Shown one piece after another: positions 4,307-5,868 of a stretch of 5,868 nt of DNA (position 1 is its first letter; the number at the start of each line of letters is the position of its first letter). The stretch is from contig JAFCZI010000155.1 of assembly GCA_019314425.1 (NCBI GenBank), positions 1 through 5,868 of the forward strand, given 5' to 3'. The DNA comes from Deltaproteobacteria bacterium. GTDB lineage: Bacteria; Desulfobacterota; DSM-4660; Desulfatiglandales; Desulfatiglandaceae. The notes under the pieces are model-generated. The model made no database searches, was not told the origin of the DNA, and was given only the letters and a program-made list of their open reading frames with translations. The position numbers and the translations under genes were made by a program.

Positions 4307-5593
4307 ATGAGATTTTACAAAAAAACATTAAACTTTTTGACGGCACTTTTTCTGTTGATATGTTTACTGCCAGGGGCTTCCTTTGGTGAGGACGCGGGCA
4401 TCTTAAGGTTCGAAGCGGGCGATACCCTCGATGAGATCAGGGCCAAAATAGAACGCAATGGGTACCACTTTACCGTGGATAACAATTGGGTTTTTGATAT
4501 GCCCGCTCGTGATAAACGGGCGTTTTTCAGCCGTAGTGCCCCTCTTTTTCCTGAAGAATCAGAAGGGTATGATGCTTCAGGCCCGCTTGTCGGCCACCTT
4601 GAAGAAAGGCAGCTACCCGCCTCTTTCGACTGGAGAAGCCATAACGGACACACCTATATTGGGCCTGTTCGGGATCAGGGCAGTTGCGGCGCCTGTTATG
4701 CCTTTGGCGCCTGTGCTTCTGCGGAGGGCGCCTATAACTGGGCCAATGGGAAATATGACGGCGACTGCACCGATTTTTCGGAAGCCTTTGTGGCCTTTTG
4801 CCTGTCGGATCTGTATGCTGGGTTCAGTGTCTGCGCGGGGTCGGATTATGACTACCAGGAGCTTACCGGGCTTGTGGAATACGGGGTGTGCAATGATAAT
4901 GTTTACCCCTATACAGACCACGATCAGACATGCCCGTCATCGTCCTGGGATGCTCCGCGCACGCGCTTTCAGTCCTGGCATCGAATCGGCTGCAACGATA
5001 CCGCAGCCATAAAAACCGCTATAATGACTTACGGTGTTGTGGTGGCTGCCGTAGAAGTGGGGAGCGCTTTTCAAGCGTACAACGGGGGGATTTACCAGGA
5101 TTCGAATATCACCTGCTCGTCCAGTCCCTGTTACTATACGCCCACCAACCATATCATTGCCCTTGTGGGATGGAATGACAACGGGGGCGACGGCTACTGG
5201 ATTCTCAGAAACAGCTGGGGGACGACTTGGGGCGAGAGCGGTTACATGCGCATTAACTACACCTCGTCACATGTTGGTTGTGAGGCCGCTTATCTGGTTT
5301 ATAAAAATGGGGTGAGTACGATATATGTGGATCCCGCCGGTTCGTGCGGCGGCAACACCCCCTGCCGTACGACGATTCAGGCTGCCATCGACGCGGTAAG
5401 CGCCGGGACTGTCATAAAAATACGGTCAGGAACCTATGCCGAAAACCTCGTTGCCGATTCAGCGGGCAGCTACACACTCCAGGGCGGCTGGGATGTAACC
5501 TATACGTCCCAAACATCCATTTCAACCGTACTCTCTTTGACCATCGGCAGCAACAACGGAGCCGTCACGGTGGAATATCTGGACATAAAGTGA
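4307..5593 (+). CDS. Exported papain-family (C1A) cysteine protease with C-terminal beta-helix-like extension
   Basis: The 428-residue protein starts with a Sec signal peptide (1 to about 27: MRFYKK, a hydrophobic stretch, then ASFG). A propeptide-like region follows to about 103, without a recognisable ERFNIN motif. The catalytic domain (about 104-335) opens LPASFDWR and has all active-site elements. QGSCGACYAF at 124-133 gives the oxyanion Gln124 and the nucleophile Cys130, with Tyr131 where papain has Trp26. NHIIALVGWND at 281-291 gives His282, and ILRNSWGTTWGESGY at 299-313 gives Asn302. The many cysteines fit disulfides and work outside the cytoplasm. Residues 338-428 (IYVDPAGSCGG, TIQAAIDA, TLQGGWD, VTVEYLDIK) resemble the first turns of a right-handed beta-helix/pectate-lyase-like module, which would normally be longer, so the 3' end may be truncated. 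The upstream inhibitor probably restrains it before or during secretion. Confidence 0.92.
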   Translation: MRFYKKTLNFLTALFLLICLLPGASFGEDAGILRFEAGDTLDEIRAKIERNGYHFTVDNNWVFDMPARDKRAFFSRSAPLFPEESEGYDASGPLVGHLEERQLPASFDWRSHNGHTYIGPVRDQGSCGACYAFGACASAEGAYNWANGKYDGDCTDFSEAFVAFCLSDLYAGFSVCAGSDYDYQELTGLVEYGVCNDNVYPYTDHDQTCPSSSWDAPRTRFQSWHRIGCNDTAAIKTAIMTYGVVVAAVEVGSAFQAYNGGIYQDSNITCSSSPCYYTPTNHIIALVGWNDNGGDGYWILRNSWGTTWGESGYMRINYTSSHVGCEAAYLVYKNGVSTIYVDPAGSCGGNTPCRTTIQAAIDAVSAGTVIKIRSGTYAENLVADSAGSYTLQGGWDVTYTSQTSISTVLSLTIGSNNGAVTVEYLDIK

Positions 5594-5602
5594 AAGCAAT
5601 GG

Positions 5603-5866
5603 ATGCCCCGATTTCACGAACTGCTGGAGCGCATCAGGGAGATCCGGGCCAGTGAACGGCAATTTTACCAGAAGATTACGGATATATACGCTCTGTCCGC
5701 CGATTATGATAAAAATGCTCCCGTTACAAAAGATTTTTTCGCCACAATACATAACAAACTCCACTGGGCTATAACCGGAAAAACAGCTGCGGAAATCATC
5801 TACGATTCGGCAGATGCTAAAAGTATGTATATGGGTCTTACCACTTTTCTTTCTGCCTGCCGCTGA
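5603..5866 (+). pseudogene. RhuM-family protein fragment, missing both ends
   Basis: The 87-codon frame matches the central part of the virulence RhuM family as I recall it: ELLERIREIRASERQFYQK (6-24), ITDIYA (25-30), DYDKNAPVTKDFFAT (34-48), NKLHWAITGKTAAEIIY (51-67) and MGLTT (77-81). Full members are roughly 300-350 residues and have about 150-200 residues before this block and more after it. Here there is no such N-terminal part: the protease stop codon lies only three codons upstream in the same frame, and no Shine-Dalgarno site precedes the ATG. After MGLTT the expected Trp is missing and the frame stops within six residues. RhuM genes are often found on mobile or defence-rich regions, and their molecular function is not settled. 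I read this as a decayed remnant; a short expressed protein cannot be excluded. Confidence 0.7.
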
Positions 5867-5868
5867 GT

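Noticed and set aside
4458..5012. 184-codon open frame overlapping the protease in another frame
   Set aside because: The protease frame has all catalytic motifs; the other frame is of low complexity in character and has no ribosome binding site or recognisable motif.

Overview
The window looks like chromosome from a mesophilic Gram-negative bacterium. It carries a TonB-dependent outer-membrane receptor gene, exported proteins with Sec signal peptides, Shine-Dalgarno sites and sigma70-like promoters. The base composition is moderate, and the exported papain-like protease ends in an 'IYVDP...GGNTPC..TIQAAID' module. That style suggests a deltaproteobacterium (Desulfobacterota), but this is an impression, not a demonstration.

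Left part (1-1000, minus strand): the first 590 bases hold the 5' portion of a TonB-dependent receptor gene (signal peptide and plug domain). Its expression is set by a well-conserved cobalamin riboswitch (about 803-962) followed by a strong intrinsic terminator (698-736). The receptor is therefore probably a BtuB-type corrinoid transporter. The gene breaks off at a perfect 73-bp inverted repeat (1-73 against 153-225), which looks like a fold-back chimera at a contig end or a real rearrangement breakpoint.

Middle part (1032-3697, minus strand): a tight three-gene operon, pxpA-pxpB-pxpC, encodes the prokaryotic ATP-dependent 5-oxoprolinase, which opens 5-oxoproline to glutamate. It has a good sigma70-like promoter at 3669-3697. 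A large stem-loop (1043-1098) lies after pxpC. pxpC carries an in-frame 15-bp tandem duplication and is read from a TTG start overlapping pxpB.

Right part (3598-5868, plus strand): after a 319-bp divergent intergenic region comes a two-gene unit: a chagasin-family (I42) cysteine-protease inhibitor, then 15 bp later an exported papain-family (C1A) cysteine protease. Inhibitor and target-type enzyme are thus probably made from one transcript. The protease has a C-terminal extension resembling the beginning of a right-handed beta-helix and stops abruptly. Ten bases after its stop, in the same frame, begins a fragment of a RhuM-family protein lacking both ends. This suggests a deletion or recombination scar near 5590.

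No tRNA, rRNA, CRISPR array, complete insertion sequence or origin was seen. The most interesting unit is the inhibitor-protease pair; the most secure regulatory element is the cobalamin riboswitch.
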